From NCBI RefSeq assembly GCF_019693445.1, contig NZ_JAHRBL010000010.1:62001-126000 (forward strand): 64,000 nt of DNA, in the 5' to 3' direction. Source of the DNA: Deinococcus aquaedulcis. Its GTDB lineage: Bacteria > Deinococcota > Deinococci > Deinococcales > Deinococcaceae. Under the pieces are notes generated by a model. The model ran no database searches. It saw only the letters and a list, made by a program, of their open reading frames with translations, and was not told the DNA's origin. Below are positions 32,302-41,887 of this stretch, piece after piece. Both the position numbers and the translations under genes were made by a program. Every line of letters starts with the position of its first letter. Position 1 is the stretch's first letter.

Positions 32302-32964
32302 TCAGTACCCCTCGCCCAGCTGTTCACCGGCCACCAGCGCCACCCCGCCCGAGGTGCCCAGGCGCGTGGCCCCTGCCTCGATCATCGCCTTGGCGTCCTC
32401 GGCGCTGCGCACGCCGCCCGCCGCCTTGATCTGGGCGCGGCCCGCGATCACCTCGCGCATCAGGCGCACGTCTTCGGGGGTGGCGCCGCCCGTGCCAAAG
32501 CCGGTGCTGGTCTTCACGAAGTCGGCCCCGCCGCGCACAGCCGCTTCGGTGGCGGCGCGCTTTTGCTCGTCGTTCAGGTAGCAGGTTTCAATGATGACCT
32601 TCAGCACCGCGCCCGCCGTGGCTTCCCGCACGGCGCGCACATCGGCCTCCACGCTGGCCCAGTCGCCGTCCAGCGCCGCGCCGATGTGAATAACCATGTC
32701 CACCTCGTCAGCGCCGGCCTGCACGCTGGCGCGGGCCTCAGCGGCCTTCTGGTCGGGGCTCACGGCGCCCAGGGGAAAGCCGCACACGGTGGCCACTTTC
32801 ACGTCGCTGCCCGCCAACTGCGCCTTGGCCAGCGGAATGTAAACCGGATTGATGCACACGGCGTAGAAGCTGTGCTTGCGCGCTTCCTGGCACAATTGGA
32901 TGATGTCCGCCTGCGTGGCGGTGGCTTTAAGGAGGGTGTGGTCAATGTACGGCGCAAGCTTCAC
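32302..32964 (-). CDS. deoC: Deoxyribose-phosphate aldolase
   Basis: Splits 2-deoxyribose-5-phosphate into acetaldehyde and glyceraldehyde-3-phosphate. IDHTLLKATAT is near residue 7 and CVNP-like CINPVYIPLA near 37. The Schiff-base lysine is in DFVKTSTGF near 150 and KAAGGVRSAEDA near 178. At 220 aa it has the normal length. The GTG at 32964 is chosen because TATTCT (minus, 32977-32972) stands seven bases upstream, the leaderless pattern; earlier starts would add unrelated residues. It heads the operon that continues with maf and mreCD, so this promoter probably drives the cell-shape genes too. Confidence 0.95.
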   Translation of the reverse strand: MKLAPYIDHTLLKATATQADIIQLCQEARKHSFYAVCINPVYIPLAKAQLAGSDVKVATVCGFPLGAVSPDQKAAEARASVQAGADEVDMVIHIGAALDGDWASVEADVRAVREATAGAVLKVIIETCYLNDEQKRAATEAAVRGGADFVKTSTGFGTGGATPEDVRLMREVIAGRAQIKAAGGVRSAEDAKAMIEAGATRLGTSGGVALVAGEQLGEGY

Positions 32965-33072
32965 GCCCCCCAGAATACCCCCGATGTCTTGAGAAAGATT
33001 GAGCCGAAAGGAGGAGGGGGCAGGGGTTTGGTGAGGAGTTGGGGGCAGGGGTAGGCGGCTGTCGGGGAAGGG

Positions 33073-33421
33073 TCGAGAAGTCGAGGAAAGGTCGAGGGGT
33101 CGAGGGCAATGGTTCGGACAGTCCTCGGGCCCGGCGGGCGGCATTTGCGAAAATGTCGTCTCGAACGCCATGCCCGCTTCCCCCCTCTGCTGCGCCGCTT
33201 TTCAAGCCCCAGCCTCTGCTGCGCAGCTCTGCGAGTCCCGCACAAGGGGGGAGGAGAAAAACAGCGTGTTGGTCGGTTCGCAGCATGCGAACTGTTGCCA
33301 CTGTCCGAGCCATTGCGAGAGGGGGTCTGGACGGGACCGGGATTGGCCGGGAAGTGGAAGGCCCTCCAAAACCTTCCTGTCGTCCCTCCCCTCGACTTCT
33401 CGACGCCTTGACCCCTCGACC
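33073..33421. repeat. Nested inverted-repeat (MITE-like) element of about 350 bp
   Basis: TCGAGAAGTCGAGG (33073-33086) is perfectly inverted at 33390-33403. GTCGAGGGGTCGAGG (33091-33105) is matched 14/15 at 33407-33421. GCAATGGTTCGGACAGT (33106-33122) is matched 16/17 by the inverted copy at 33300-33316. The centre holds interspersed repeat copy B. No transposase frame is present. Confidence 0.6.
33211..33261. repeat. Interspersed small repeat, copy B
   Basis: CTCTGC, then GCAGCTCTGCGAGTCCC, then an AAGGGGGGAGGAGAAAAA tail: a shorter version of copy A at 9211-9298, in the same orientation. Confidence 0.6.
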
Positions 33422-33512
33422 TCACACAGCGCCACGCCGCGACCTCGTAGACCTGCCAACTCTCCTCGCCCTCTTGACCCTCAATCCTCCGCCCCGCGCT
33501 ACCCTGAACGCC

Positions 33513-34009
<497 letters not shown>

Positions 34010-34013
<4 letters not shown>

Positions 34014-34702
34014 GCGACCTTGAGGCCCTGAAAAAAGAAGCCGCCCTGCGCGCCGTGGCCCTGGTGCAAAGCGGCATGCGAGTGGGCCTGGGCACCGGCA
34101 GCACCGCCAAGTACGCCATTGAGGAAATTGGCCGCCAGCTGCAGAGCGGCGAGCTGAGTGGCGTGGTGGGCGTGGCGACCAGCGAGGCCAGCGACGCCCT
34201 GGCCCGGCAGGTGGGTATTCCGGTGGAAGCGCTTGACCCCCGTCCGCTGGACATCGCCATTGACGGTGCCGACGAGATTGCGCCCAACCTCGACCTCATC
34301 AAGGGGCTGGGTGGCGCCCTGCTGCGCGAGAAGCTGACCGAGGTGCAGGCGCGGCGCTTTATCGTGATCGCCGACCACACCAAGCTGGTGACGCGCATTG
34401 GCGAGAAGTCGGCCCTGCCCATCGAGATCGCCCGGTTTGGCTTCCTGAGCACCATCGAGCGCCTGCGTGAGGTGTTGCCCGCTGGCCGCCTGCGCCACAG
34501 CGGCGCCCAGCCCTACGTGACGGATAACGGCAACTACATCTTTGATGCCCAGATTCCCGAGGGGCACGACATTGCCGTCCTGGAACGGACCCTGAAGGGC
34601 CTGCTGGGCGTGGTGGACACCGGGCTCTTCCTGGGCATGGCCGAGCGGGCGTTCGTGGCGGCGCCGGACGGCGTGACCGAACTTACGCCACAGGGCCGCT
34701 AA
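34010..34702 (+). CDS. rpiA: Ribose-5-phosphate isomerase A
   Basis: Interconverts ribose-5-phosphate and ribulose-5-phosphate. GLGTGSTAKYAIEEIG near residues 26-41 binds phosphate. DIAIDGADEIAPNLDLIKGLGGALLREKL near 83-111 holds the catalytic Asp and Glu residues and the Lys. IADHTKLV lies near 122. The C-terminal VDTGLFLGMA is typical. It is 230 aa, full length. It starts inside the last codons of bcp (ATGA) and ends 8 nt before the GNAT gene. Confidence 0.96.
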
Positions 34703-34710
34703 GGCGCGCC

Positions 34711-35370
34711 GTGCCTCTGCCTCCCGCCGTGACCGTGCGCCCCATTCAGCCCGGGGACGAGGCGGCGGTAGGGCGCGTGGCCTATCAAACCGGATTTTTC
34801 GGCCAGAGCGCCGCGCGGTATTTTCCCGATGCGGCGCTGTTTGCGGCCCTGTGGGTGGGTCCGTACTTCCGGGGCGGTGGCTTCGGTGGCTTCGTGGCGC
34901 AGCAGGGCGGCGCGGTGGTGGGCTATGTCCTGGGTTCGCCGTCTCCGGCGCGGTACCGGCGGGCGCTGGCAGGGCTGGTGGTGGAGCGGGCCGGGGATCT
35001 GCTGCAAAAGAGTGGGTTCCGGGGCCTGCCATACCTCTGGCGCGCTGCCCGCTGGCCGGCCCCGCACGCCGATGAGCACGCCTTTCCCGCCCATCTGCAC
35101 CTGAATCTGTTGCCAGAGGTGCGGGGGCAGGGCGTGGGTGAGGCGCTGCTGCACGCCCATCTGCGGGTCCTGGCCGGTGCGGGCGTACCCGGCGTGCAAC
35201 TGGCCACCACCGCCGAGAACGCAGCGGCCCTGCGGCTGTACGCGCGGCTGGGCTTCACGGTGGCCGCGCGCCGGGTCACGCCCCTGTGGACGCCCTGGCT
35301 GGGGCACCCCGCCGAGCACCTGTGCCTGACCCTGGTGCTGGGTGGGGCGGTCGGGGTCGCCCGACCTTAG
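34711..35370 (+). CDS. GNAT-family N-acetyltransferase
   Basis: Acetyl-CoA-dependent transferase of unknown substrate. The N-terminal strand [14 protein letters not shown] and the CoA loop [19 protein letters not shown] near residues 132-150, then [17 protein letters not shown] near 168-184, are typical GNAT features. An insertion of about 45 residues in the middle ([17 protein letters not shown]...) is longer than in minimal GNATs. The GTG start lies 8 nt after rpiA. Its TAG overlaps the TAA of the convergent DUF255 gene within TTAG (35367-35370). Confidence 0.88.
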   Translation: MPLPPAVTVRPIQPGDEAAVGRVAYQTGFFGQSAARYFPDAALFAALWVGPYFRGGGFGGFVAQQGGAVVGYVLGSPSPARYRRALAGLVVERAGDLLQKSGFRGLPYLWRAARWPAPHADEHAFPAHLHLNLLPEVRGQGVGEALLHAHLRVLAGAGVPGVQLATTAENAAALRLYARLGFTVAARRVTPLWTPWLGHPAEHLCLTLVLGGAVGVARP

Positions 35371-37400
35371 CCCAGCACCTGCAACTGCCGCTCCAGCGTG
35401 GCCGGGTCGTGGGTGGGAAGGTCGCAGGCATGGTTCACGCACAGGTAAGCGGTGCCGTCCCCAGGGCGGCCTTGCACCACCGGCAGGGTGCCGCCCGGTT
35501 CGGTCAAGGCCAGGGCAGTAAAGGGCAGGCTAAACCGCGCGGCCACCTGCTCCAGCGGTGCGCGCTCCTCGGGCGTGCCCAGAATCGCCAGTTCGGTGTG
35601 CGGGGCGTGCAGGAAGGCTGCCGCCTGCCACAGGCCCCCAAAGCCCCCGGCCGCCGCCAGCATGTCCCCCCGGAACGCCGAGAGCACCCGCCGGGCCCTG
35701 GCCTCGCCCGTCTCGTCAGCAAAATAGCGGTGCATCCACAGCCCCAGCAGCGCGCCCGCCGCGTTGTCCGACAGCACGGCGCTGTCAAAGCCAGGCGCGG
35801 GGCGGGTCAGCAGGCTCTCGGCCCGCCCGCCCGACGCCAGGAAAACGCCCGCCTCCTCTTCCCAGAAGTCGCGCCCGCAGACGGCCCACAGGTCACGCGC
35901 CCAGGTCAGCCAGCGCTCCTCGCCGCTGGCCTGGAACAGGGCGACCAGACCCAGACCCACCAGGGCGTGGTCTTCCATCAAGCCTTCCACCCGTGCTTGT
36001 CCGCCGGACCAGACGTGGTAAAGGCCGCCCTCTGGCGCCCGCATCCGCTCGTGCAGAAAGCCGGCCACGCGCTGGGCGATGCTCAGATAGGGACCCTCAC
36101 CCAGAATGCGCGCGGCGTCCGCAAAAGCGGCCAGCGCCAGTCCATTCCACGAGGTCAGCACCTTATCGTCGGTGCCGGGCTGGGGGCGGCCCTGGCGCAG
36201 CAGGAAGAGGCGGGCTTTCAGGCGCTCCAGGTGAGTGCTCAGGCCTTCCTCGCTCTGGCCCCGCTCGGCGGCGAGGTCGGCGACCGGCACCGCCACATAC
36301 GGCACACTGCGGCGCCCGGCGTCCGGCCGGTGGGGGTCGTGAAAATTGCCGGGGTCGGCAATGCCCAGGTGGCGGCAGAGCAGTTCGGCGTCGGCTTCGT
36401 CATTCAGGGCGGCATGCACCTCCGCTGGGGTCCAGGTGAAGGTCAGGCCCTCTACACCGTTCGTATCGGCGTCCTGGGCGCTGTAAAAGCCGCCGCCCGG
36501 TGAACGCATCTCGCGCGTCAGGTAGGCCAGGGTGCGCCGCGCGGCGTCCGCGAAAGCCGGATCGCCACTGACCTGAAAGGCCCGCAGCAGCGTGCGGGTC
36601 AGCTGCGCGTTGTCGTACAGCATCTTTTCAAAGTGGGGCACCCGCCACTGCCCGTCCACGCTGTAGCGGTGAAACCCGCCGCCCAGTTGATCGTGAATCC
36701 CGCCCGCGATCATGCGCCGCAGCGTGTGCAGGGCCATTATGCGGCCGTCCGGGCGGGTCAGCAGGAAGTCCAGCGTGGTGGGGGCCGGGAACTTGGGCGC
36801 GCCGCCAAAGCCGCCGTTCGTCTCGTCGAACACCCGGCGCAGGTTGGCCGCCGCGCGCTCCACTTCGTCCGGGCCCACCTCGCTTTCGCCCGCGCGGGGC
36901 TGGGTGGCTTCGCGCACATGCTCGGTCAGGGCATGGGCGTTGCCCAGCAGTTTGGGGCGGTCCTCCTGCCACGCCCGCGCCACGCTGGCCATCACGCGCC
37001 CAAAGCTGGGCATGCCGTGCCCGTCGCGTGGGGGAAAGTAGGTGCCGGCATAAAAAGGCTCGCCGTCCGGGGTCAGAAAGACGGTCATAGGCCAGCCGCC
37101 CTGCCCGGTCATGGCCTGGGTGGCGGCCATGTACACGGCGTCCACGTCGGGGCGCTCCTCACGGTCCACCTTCACGTTCACGAAGTGCGCGTTCATGTAG
37201 GCGGCCGTGGTTTCGTCCTCGAAGCTTTCGTGGGCCATCACGTGGCACCAGTGGCAGGTGGCGTAGCCCACCGACAGCAGCACCGGCAGGTCGCGCGCGC
37301 GGGCCTCGGCAAAGGCGTCTGGCCCCCAGGGCCACCAGTGCACCGGGTTGTCCGCATGCTGGCGAAGGTACGGACTGCTTTCCTGGGCAAGACGGTTCAT
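35367..37400 (-). CDS. DUF255/YyaL family protein: thioredoxin-like domain with (alpha/alpha)6 barrel
   Basis: Homologue of YyaL and SPATA20, function not established. The N-terminal thioredoxin-like domain starts with [17 protein letters not shown] and has a redox-type CHWC motif at residues 49-52 ([10 protein letters not shown]), then [12 protein letters not shown] near 76. The rest, about residues 200-677, is an N-acylglucosamine-2-epimerase-like helical barrel with [17 protein letters not shown] and [13 protein letters not shown]. It is 677 aa, full length. It is leaderless: TACGCT (minus, 37412-37407), six bases before the ATG at 37400. A longer open frame upstream is only the absence of stops in GC-rich DNA. 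Confidence 0.92.
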   Translation of the reverse strand: MNRLAQESSPYLRQHADNPVHWWPWGPDAFAEARARDLPVLLSVGYATCHWCHVMAHESFEDETTAAYMNAHFVNVKVDREERPDVDAVYMAATQAMTGQGGWPMTVFLTPDGEPFYAGTYFPPRDGHGMPSFGRVMASVARAWQEDRPKLLGNAHALTEHVREATQPRAGESEVGPDEVERAAANLRRVFDETNGGFGGAPKFPAPTTLDFLLTRPDGRIMALHTLRRMIAGGIHDQLGGGFHRYSVDGQWRVPHFEKMLYDNAQLTRTLLRAFQVSGDPAFADAARRTLAYLTREMRSPGGGFYSAQDADTNGVEGLTFTWTPAEVHAALNDEADAELLCRHLGIADPGNFHDPHRPDAGRRSVPYVAVPVADLAAERGQSEEGLSTHLERLKARLFLLRQGRPQPGTDDKVLTSWNGLALAAFADAARILGEGPYLSIAQRVAGFLHERMRAPEGGLYHVWSGGQARVEGLMEDHALVGLGLVALFQASGEERWLTWARDLWAVCGRDFWEEEAGVFLASGGRAESLLTRPAPGFDSAVLSDNAAGALLGLWMHRYFADETGEARARRVLSAFRGDMLAAAGGFGGLWQAAAFLHAPHTELAILGTPEERAPLEQVAARFSLPFTALALTEPGGTLPVVQGRPGDGTAYLCVNHACDLPTHDPATLERQLQVLG

Positions 37401-37652
37401 GGGGGCAGCGTAGCCTGTGGGGGAGGGGGCCCGGGATGAGGCCACAGGCAGGAGAGGCTTCACGGGAGAGAAGGAAGAGGAGCGGGACGCCTCATGGTTG
37501 GAGGGGCCGGACATGGGAGGCGGGCACCCTTTCTGCTCTGGGTAACGCCCGCGACCTCTGGGATTGAGAGGGCTCCCAGGCTCCGGCGCGCCTTCTTCCA
37601 GCGAAAGGCAACAGCGGCCTCCCGTCTTCAGCCGCCGCTCTAAGCTCACCCT

Positions 37653-38693
37653 ATGCCGCTGTTCTGCCCACCAGCCACTCCCCTTCGTGTGGGTTTGCGG
37701 AGCGCTCTGCTGCTGCTCGCCTTGGGCTCTGTCGCCTCTGCCCAGCGCCTCACGTTGCAGGTGCCGCCCTCGCCCCTGTACCTGAAAGACACCGGGCAGA
37801 TCACCCTGAGCGCTGTGCTGGAAAACACGGGCCCGCGCCCCGTCACCCTGACCTGCCTGAGCCCGGGCGCCCCCATCCTGCGGGGTGACCTGGGCACATC
37901 TGCAGGATGGGCCGGGCAGACCCGCCTCCTTCCCCAGGGGTCGGCCCCCACCTGCACCCGCACTGGACAGGTGCTGACCGTCCCCCCGGGCGCCCGCTAC
38001 GAATACCACCGCCGCGTGCCTCTGCGCCGCGCCGGGCAGGGCCAGTACCGGGTGGGCTGGAATGTGCGCCCAGCGTCCGGCCGCGCGTGGCTGGTTGCGA
38101 ACCCGGCCTGGGTGGTGGTTAGCCCTGGCCGCGCTCCCCGGCCCACGCCCACCCCAGAGGCGTACCGCGCGGCCCTGCGCGAAAGCCGCGCCGGGGTGGC
38201 GGGCCTGAGCATGGTAGGGCCCCGCCTGCGCGTGACGGTGGTGGACGACCTGTCACGCGCAGCTTTCCTGCAGGCCCTGAAACGCCGCAACCTGGACCCC
38301 GCCGCGCTGGACCTGACCGTTCTGCCCCCCGTGACCTTCGGCGCCCGCGCATGGCCCCATCGCGCGGCCCTCACCGTGCGGCGCCAGGGGGAGGGGTACC
38401 TGCTGACCCTCATGGTGACTAACCGGGCCGCCCGGCCGCTGACCGGCATGACCGGCCCCTGCCACCCGTTGGCCGTGACCGCGCTGGCAAGTGGCGTGCG
38501 CGTGTGGCAGGACGGCCACCGCCCCTGCGCCGACCTGGGCGTGGGGGTGCGGCTGGCGCCCGGCTTCGTCCAGATGGTGACCTTCCGCTGGAACGGCCGC
38601 ACCAGTCTGGGGGAGCAGGTGCCAGCGGGGCGCTACCGGGTCACGGCGGGCTGGTTCGGCTTCTCGGCCTCGGCGGTGCTGGCGGTGCCGTAG
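37653..38693 (+). CDS. Exported hypothetical protein with Ig-like beta domains (346 aa)
   Basis: Not recognised by name. A signal peptide runs through [13 protein letters not shown], about residue 30. Two regions of beta-strand character follow: residues 35-140 ([23 protein letters not shown], typical of Ig-like or cohesin-like folds) and 240-346 ([23 protein letters not shown], then [31 protein letters not shown]). In between, [25 protein letters not shown] resembles a short protease-inhibitor-like or linker segment. It is leaderless: TAAGCT at 37641-37646, six bases before the ATG. It is followed by argS with its own promoter. Confidence 0.75.
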   Translation: MPLFCPPATPLRVGLRSALLLLALGSVASAQRLTLQVPPSPLYLKDTGQITLSAVLENTGPRPVTLTCLSPGAPILRGDLGTSAGWAGQTRLLPQGSAPTCTRTGQVLTVPPGARYEYHRRVPLRRAGQGQYRVGWNVRPASGRAWLVANPAWVVVSPGRAPRPTPTPEAYRAALRESRAGVAGLSMVGPRLRVTVVDDLSRAAFLQALKRRNLDPAALDLTVLPPVTFGARAWPHRAALTVRRQGEGYLLTLMVTNRAARPLTGMTGPCHPLAVTALASGVRVWQDGHRPCADLGVGVRLAPGFVQMVTFRWNGRTSLGEQVPAGRYRVTAGWFGFSASAVLAVP

Positions 38694-38717
38694 CCGCCTC
38701 CCGTACACTGCGCAGTT

Positions 38718-40547
38718 ATGGACTTGAAGGCACAACTCAAGGCAGCGGTGGAAGCGGCGGCCACCCAGATGGGCGCGCCGCTGGACGCCGCCATTCAGGA
38801 AACCCCGGCCAACAAGCCCGGCGATTACGGCACCCCCGCCGCTTTTCAGATGGCGAAAATGCTGGGCCAGAACCCCGCCCAGGTGGCGCAGACCCTGGCG
38901 CAGACCGTGCAGTTGCCGGCCGGGATCAGCCGCGTGGAGGCCGCCGGGCCCTTCCTGAACTTTTTCGTGGACACGGCCGCCTTTGTGCGCGGCGTGGTGG
39001 ATGCCCCCTTCGCCATGCCCGCGCAGGGCGGCAAGGTGGTCATTGAGCACACCTCGGTTAACCCCAACAAGGAACTGCATGTGGGCCACCTGCGCAACGT
39101 GGTGCTGGGCGACTCCATGGCGCGCATCTTCCGCGCGGCGGGGTTTGCCGTAGAGGTTCAGAACTACATTGACGACACCGGCCGTCAGGCGGCCGAGAGC
39201 CTGTTTGCCATGAACCACTACGGCCGCACCTGGGACGGCACGCAGAAGTACGACCACTGGCTGGGCGAAGGCTACGTGCAGCTGAACGCCGATCCCGCCA
39301 AGGAGAGCCTGGAAGCGGGCATCCGCGAGGTCATGCACAAGCTGGAAGAAGGCGCGCTGCGCCCGCTGGTGGAGCAGACCGTCAAGGCCCAGCTGGACAC
39401 CTGTTTCCGCATTGGTGCCACGTACGACCTGCTGGTCTGGGAGTCCGACGTGGTGGGCAGCGGCTTCCTGGCCCAGGCCATGAACATTCTGGAGAGCAGC
39501 CGTTACACCTCGCACCCCACTGAGGGCAAGTTTGCCGGCGCCTTCGTGATGGACGTGTCCGAGTTCATGCCGGGCCTGGAAGAACCCAACGTGGTGCTGC
39601 GCCGCAGTGACGGCACCGCCATGTACGTGGCCAAGGACATTGGCTACCAGTTCTGGAAGTTTGGCCTCTTTGAAGGCATGAAGTTCAGGCCCTTCATGCA
39701 GGACCCGGCCGGCCACACCATCTGGACCAGCGCCCCCGACGGTCAGCCCGACACGGAGAAGCGCTTTGGGCACTGCGACGAGGTCATCAATGTCATTGAC
39801 TCGCGCCAGAAGCACCCGCAGATGCTGGTCAAAAGCAGCCTGGGCGTGGCCGGGGAACAGGAAAAGGAAGCGCGCTCGATTCACCTGAGCTACGAATTCG
39901 TGAACCTGAACGGCCAGACCATCAGCGGGCGCAAGGGCATTACCCTGGCGGTAGACACCGCCCTGGAAGAAGCCAGTGGGCGCGGCTTTGCCGAACTGAG
40001 CGACAAGAACCCCGAACTGGCCGGCCGCGCCGACGCGCCAGAAATTGCCCGCCGCATCGGCGTGGGTGCCCTGCGCTTTGCCATGCTGCGCAACGAGCCC
40101 AGCCGCTCGTTTGACTTTGATCTTGAAAAGGCCAGCAGCCTCAGTGGCGACACCGCGCCGTACATCCAGTACGCCGCCGTGCGCGCGGCGAACATTCTGC
40201 GCAAGGCCCAGGAGGCCGGGTACGCCGTAGACGGCACGGGCGCCAACTGGGACGCGGTGCCCGAGGTGGACCTGATTCTGGCCAAGCAGGTGGCGAAACT
40301 TCCGGAAATCGTGGCCCAGGCGGTGCGCCTCCACTCGCCGCACGGGGTGGCGCAGTACGCCCTGGATCTGGCAACCAGCTTCAACGCCTGGTACAACGCC
40401 AAGGACAAGCAGGGCAAGCCCGCCACCAACGTGCTGCAGAGCCCCGAAGGGCTGCGCGAGGCCCGTCTGGCGCTGGTGGCCCGTCTGCGCGCGGCCTTTG
40501 AAGACACGCTGGGTCTGATTGGGATTGAGATTCCGGCGGCGATGTAA
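38718..40547 (+). CDS. argS: Arginine-tRNA ligase
   Basis: Charges tRNA-Arg. The class I HIGH motif appears as HVGH in TSVNPNKELHVGHLRN near residues 113-125. The C-terminal DALR anticodon-binding domain starts near residue 490 (PYIQYAAVRAANILRKA). The N-terminal additional domain begins MDLKAQLKAAVEAAA. The KMSK region is replaced by GRKGITLAVD near 400, as in many ArgRS enzymes. At 609 aa it has the normal length. It is leaderless: TACACT at 38704-38709, eight bases before the ATG. A terminator hairpin with a T tract lies about 20 nt after the stop. Confidence 0.96.
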   Translation: MDLKAQLKAAVEAAATQMGAPLDAAIQETPANKPGDYGTPAAFQMAKMLGQNPAQVAQTLAQTVQLPAGISRVEAAGPFLNFFVDTAAFVRGVVDAPFAMPAQGGKVVIEHTSVNPNKELHVGHLRNVVLGDSMARIFRAAGFAVEVQNYIDDTGRQAAESLFAMNHYGRTWDGTQKYDHWLGEGYVQLNADPAKESLEAGIREVMHKLEEGALRPLVEQTVKAQLDTCFRIGATYDLLVWESDVVGSGFLAQAMNILESSRYTSHPTEGKFAGAFVMDVSEFMPGLEEPNVVLRRSDGTAMYVAKDIGYQFWKFGLFEGMKFRPFMQDPAGHTIWTSAPDGQPDTEKRFGHCDEVINVIDSRQKHPQMLVKSSLGVAGEQEKEARSIHLSYEFVNLNGQTISGRKGITLAVDTALEEASGRGFAELSDKNPELAGRADAPEIARRIGVGALRFAMLRNEPSRSFDFDLEKASSLSGDTAPYIQYAAVRAANILRKAQEAGYAVDGTGANWDAVPEVDLILAKQVAKLPEIVAQAVRLHSPHGVAQYALDLATSFNAWYNAKDKQGKPATNVLQSPEGLREARLALVARLRAAFEDTLGLIGIEIPAAM

Positions 40548-40550
40548 GGA

Positions 40551-40561
40551 GCGGGAAGCGT
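40551..40561. repeat. GCGGGAAGCGT repeat directly after argS
   Basis: Same core as the repeats at 8047, 8061 and 22238; it begins 3 nt after the argS stop codon. Confidence 0.4.
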
Positions 40562-40566
40562 GGCGT

Positions 40567-40604
40567 GTGGAGCGTGGTCCAAGGGCCGCGCTCCACCGCT
40601 TTTT
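40567..40604 (+). terminator. Rho-independent terminator of argS
   Basis: GTGGAGCGTGG pairs with CCGCGCTCCAC (one G-U pair) around an 8-nt loop, followed by CGC and TTTTT. Confidence 0.85.
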
Positions 40605-40612
40605 GAAAGTGA

Positions 40613-41143
40613 TCAGCTGGGGGAGGGCACCCGGCCTTTCAGCACCTGCTCAATGAATTCGCCTTTACGGTTGGTGTAGACCCGGCGCTGCTCTGGGTGG
40701 GCCTGAGCCAGTGTCTGCTTGAGGCGGGCGTAGTCGTCGCGCAGGTCCGCACTCTGGCGCAGTGCATCCCGGAAAGTCAGGTAGGCGTGCCAGTGCGGGT
40801 GGCCGGCGCTCAGCACATGGAGGTAGTGGGTGCGGGCCTCGTCGCTGCCCCGGGCAAAAAAGGCTTCCCCCTTGCCCACCGGGTCGCCCATGAACACGTA
40901 CCCCAGGGTGGCGAGTGGCTGGGCACAGGCGGCCACCCTTTTCTGGTCCGGCACGGCCACCGCGAGGTCCAGCACCGGTTTGGCCACCAGCCCCGGAATG
41001 CTGGTGCTGCCGATGTGCTGGATATCGCTGGCAAGAGTCCCCAGCACCCCGGCCACGCGGGCGCGTTCCTGTTCAAACAGCGCCGGGTAGGCCGGTGACC
41101 AGGGCCGCAGTTCGACCATGCCCCGTTTGAGTCCAAGGGTCAT
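40613..41143 (-). CDS. GrpB-family protein (UPF0157)
   Basis: Member of the GrpB family, a nucleotidyltransferase-like fold of unknown activity. The diagnostic core is HIGSTSIPGLVAKPVLDLAVAV near residues 42-63, where Gly-Ser and the Asp belong to the polymerase-beta-like active site. HYLHVLSAGHPHWHAYLTFRDALR near 108-131 is also conserved. The protein has 176 aa. It is transcribed towards the argS terminator; no partner gene overlaps it, and its start at 41143 is 55 nt from the convergent-direction deacetylase operon's last stop. Confidence 0.9.
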   Translation of the reverse strand: MTLGLKRGMVELRPWSPAYPALFEQERARVAGVLGTLASDIQHIGSTSIPGLVAKPVLDLAVAVPDQKRVAACAQPLATLGYVFMGDPVGKGEAFFARGSDEARTHYLHVLSAGHPHWHAYLTFRDALRQSADLRDDYARLKQTLAQAHPEQRRVYTNRKGEFIEQVLKGRVPSPS

Positions 41144-41197
41144 GGGGGCAGTGGAGGGCGCGGGCGTCGCTGGAAACGGAACGGCGGGGCGGCGACC

Positions 41198-41887
41198 TTA
41201 TGTCTGTCTTTCCAGCTCCCTCAGCGTCACCGACCTCAGCCCCTGTGTCTGCATGGCCTGCAGCAGCGCCGGGAGCATAGGCACTGTGACCCGCGCCCCT
41301 GGCCCGGCGTCGTGCAGCACCACCACCGCGCCGGGCCGCAGCCGGGGGAGGAGGGCCTGAAGGGTACGGCCCGGAGATGCTCCCTTCTGCCAGTCGCCGC
41401 CTTCCACACTCCAGTGGGCGCCGCGCAGCCCTGCCGTCCGCTGCCCCAGAATGGTCGCCAGGGTATAGGCCCCGTGGGGCGGGCGGTGCAGGGTGACCGG
41501 CTGCCCCGTCACGGCCGCAATGCGCCGCGCCGCCTCACCGGGGTCCAGAAACGCCGACCACGGCGACCGCACCCAGGCGTGAAGGTGTCGCGCGGCGTGG
41601 GCCTGCACCTCGTGGCCCTCGGCCAGCAGGCGCCACACCAGGGCCGGGTGCGCCTCGGCGTGGGGGGCCAGCACGAAGAAGGTGGCGTGCATCCCTGCCG
41701 CCTTCAGGGCGTCCAGCACAGCGGGCGTGGTCTGGGGGTCTGGGCCGTCGTCAAAGGTGAGGGCCAGCTGCCCGGGGCGCGGCGGCCCCTCGCGCAGCAC
41801 CCCCAGATTCAGCCGCTGCACCAGCAGGTAGGGCAGGCCGATGTACCCCAGCAGCAGGGCGCCCCCCCAGGCCAGGGCGCGCCTCAT
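41198..41887 (-). CDS. NodB-type polysaccharide deacetylase, membrane-anchored
   Basis: Removes acetyl groups from an envelope polysaccharide. There is one N-terminal hydrophobic segment (residues about 5-23, possibly uncleaved). The catalytic motif TFDDGPD holds Asp46 and Asp47. HAARHLH near residue 97 supplies the metal histidines. RPPHGAY near 140 and LHDAGPG near 196 complete the site. It is 229 aa and looks catalytically intact. The ATG overlaps the glycosyltransferase stop as ATGA. It is the last gene of the permease-glycosyltransferase-deacetylase operon, so its substrate is probably the glycolipid made there. Confidence 0.92.
   Translation of the reverse strand: MRRALAWGGALLLGYIGLPYLLVQRLNLGVLREGPPRPGQLALTFDDGPDPQTTPAVLDALKAAGMHATFFVLAPHAEAHPALVWRLLAEGHEVQAHAARHLHAWVRSPWSAFLDPGEAARRIAAVTGQPVTLHRPPHGAYTLATILGQRTAGLRGAHWSVEGGDWQKGASPGRTLQALLPRLRPGAVVVLHDAGPGARVTVPMLPALLQAMQTQGLRSVTLRELERQT

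Larger units (their letters stand above)
32978..33499. other. Non-coding region filled by a nested inverted-repeat element
   Basis: About 520 nt between the divergent deoC and bcp promoters. No real gene. It contains paired repeats at 33073-33086/33390-33403, 33091-33105/33407-33421 and 33106-33122/33300-33316, plus copy B of the interspersed repeat in the middle. Confidence 0.6.

Noticed and set aside
37401..38009. 203-codon N-terminal extension of the DUF255 protein
   Set aside because: The leaderless TACGCT six bases before 37400 and the family N-terminus [14 protein letters not shown] fix the start; the extension overlaps another gene.
38253..40343. 696-codon minus-strand frame over argS
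   Set aside because: Shadow of argS; no motif, implausible His/Arg/Gly-rich composition.
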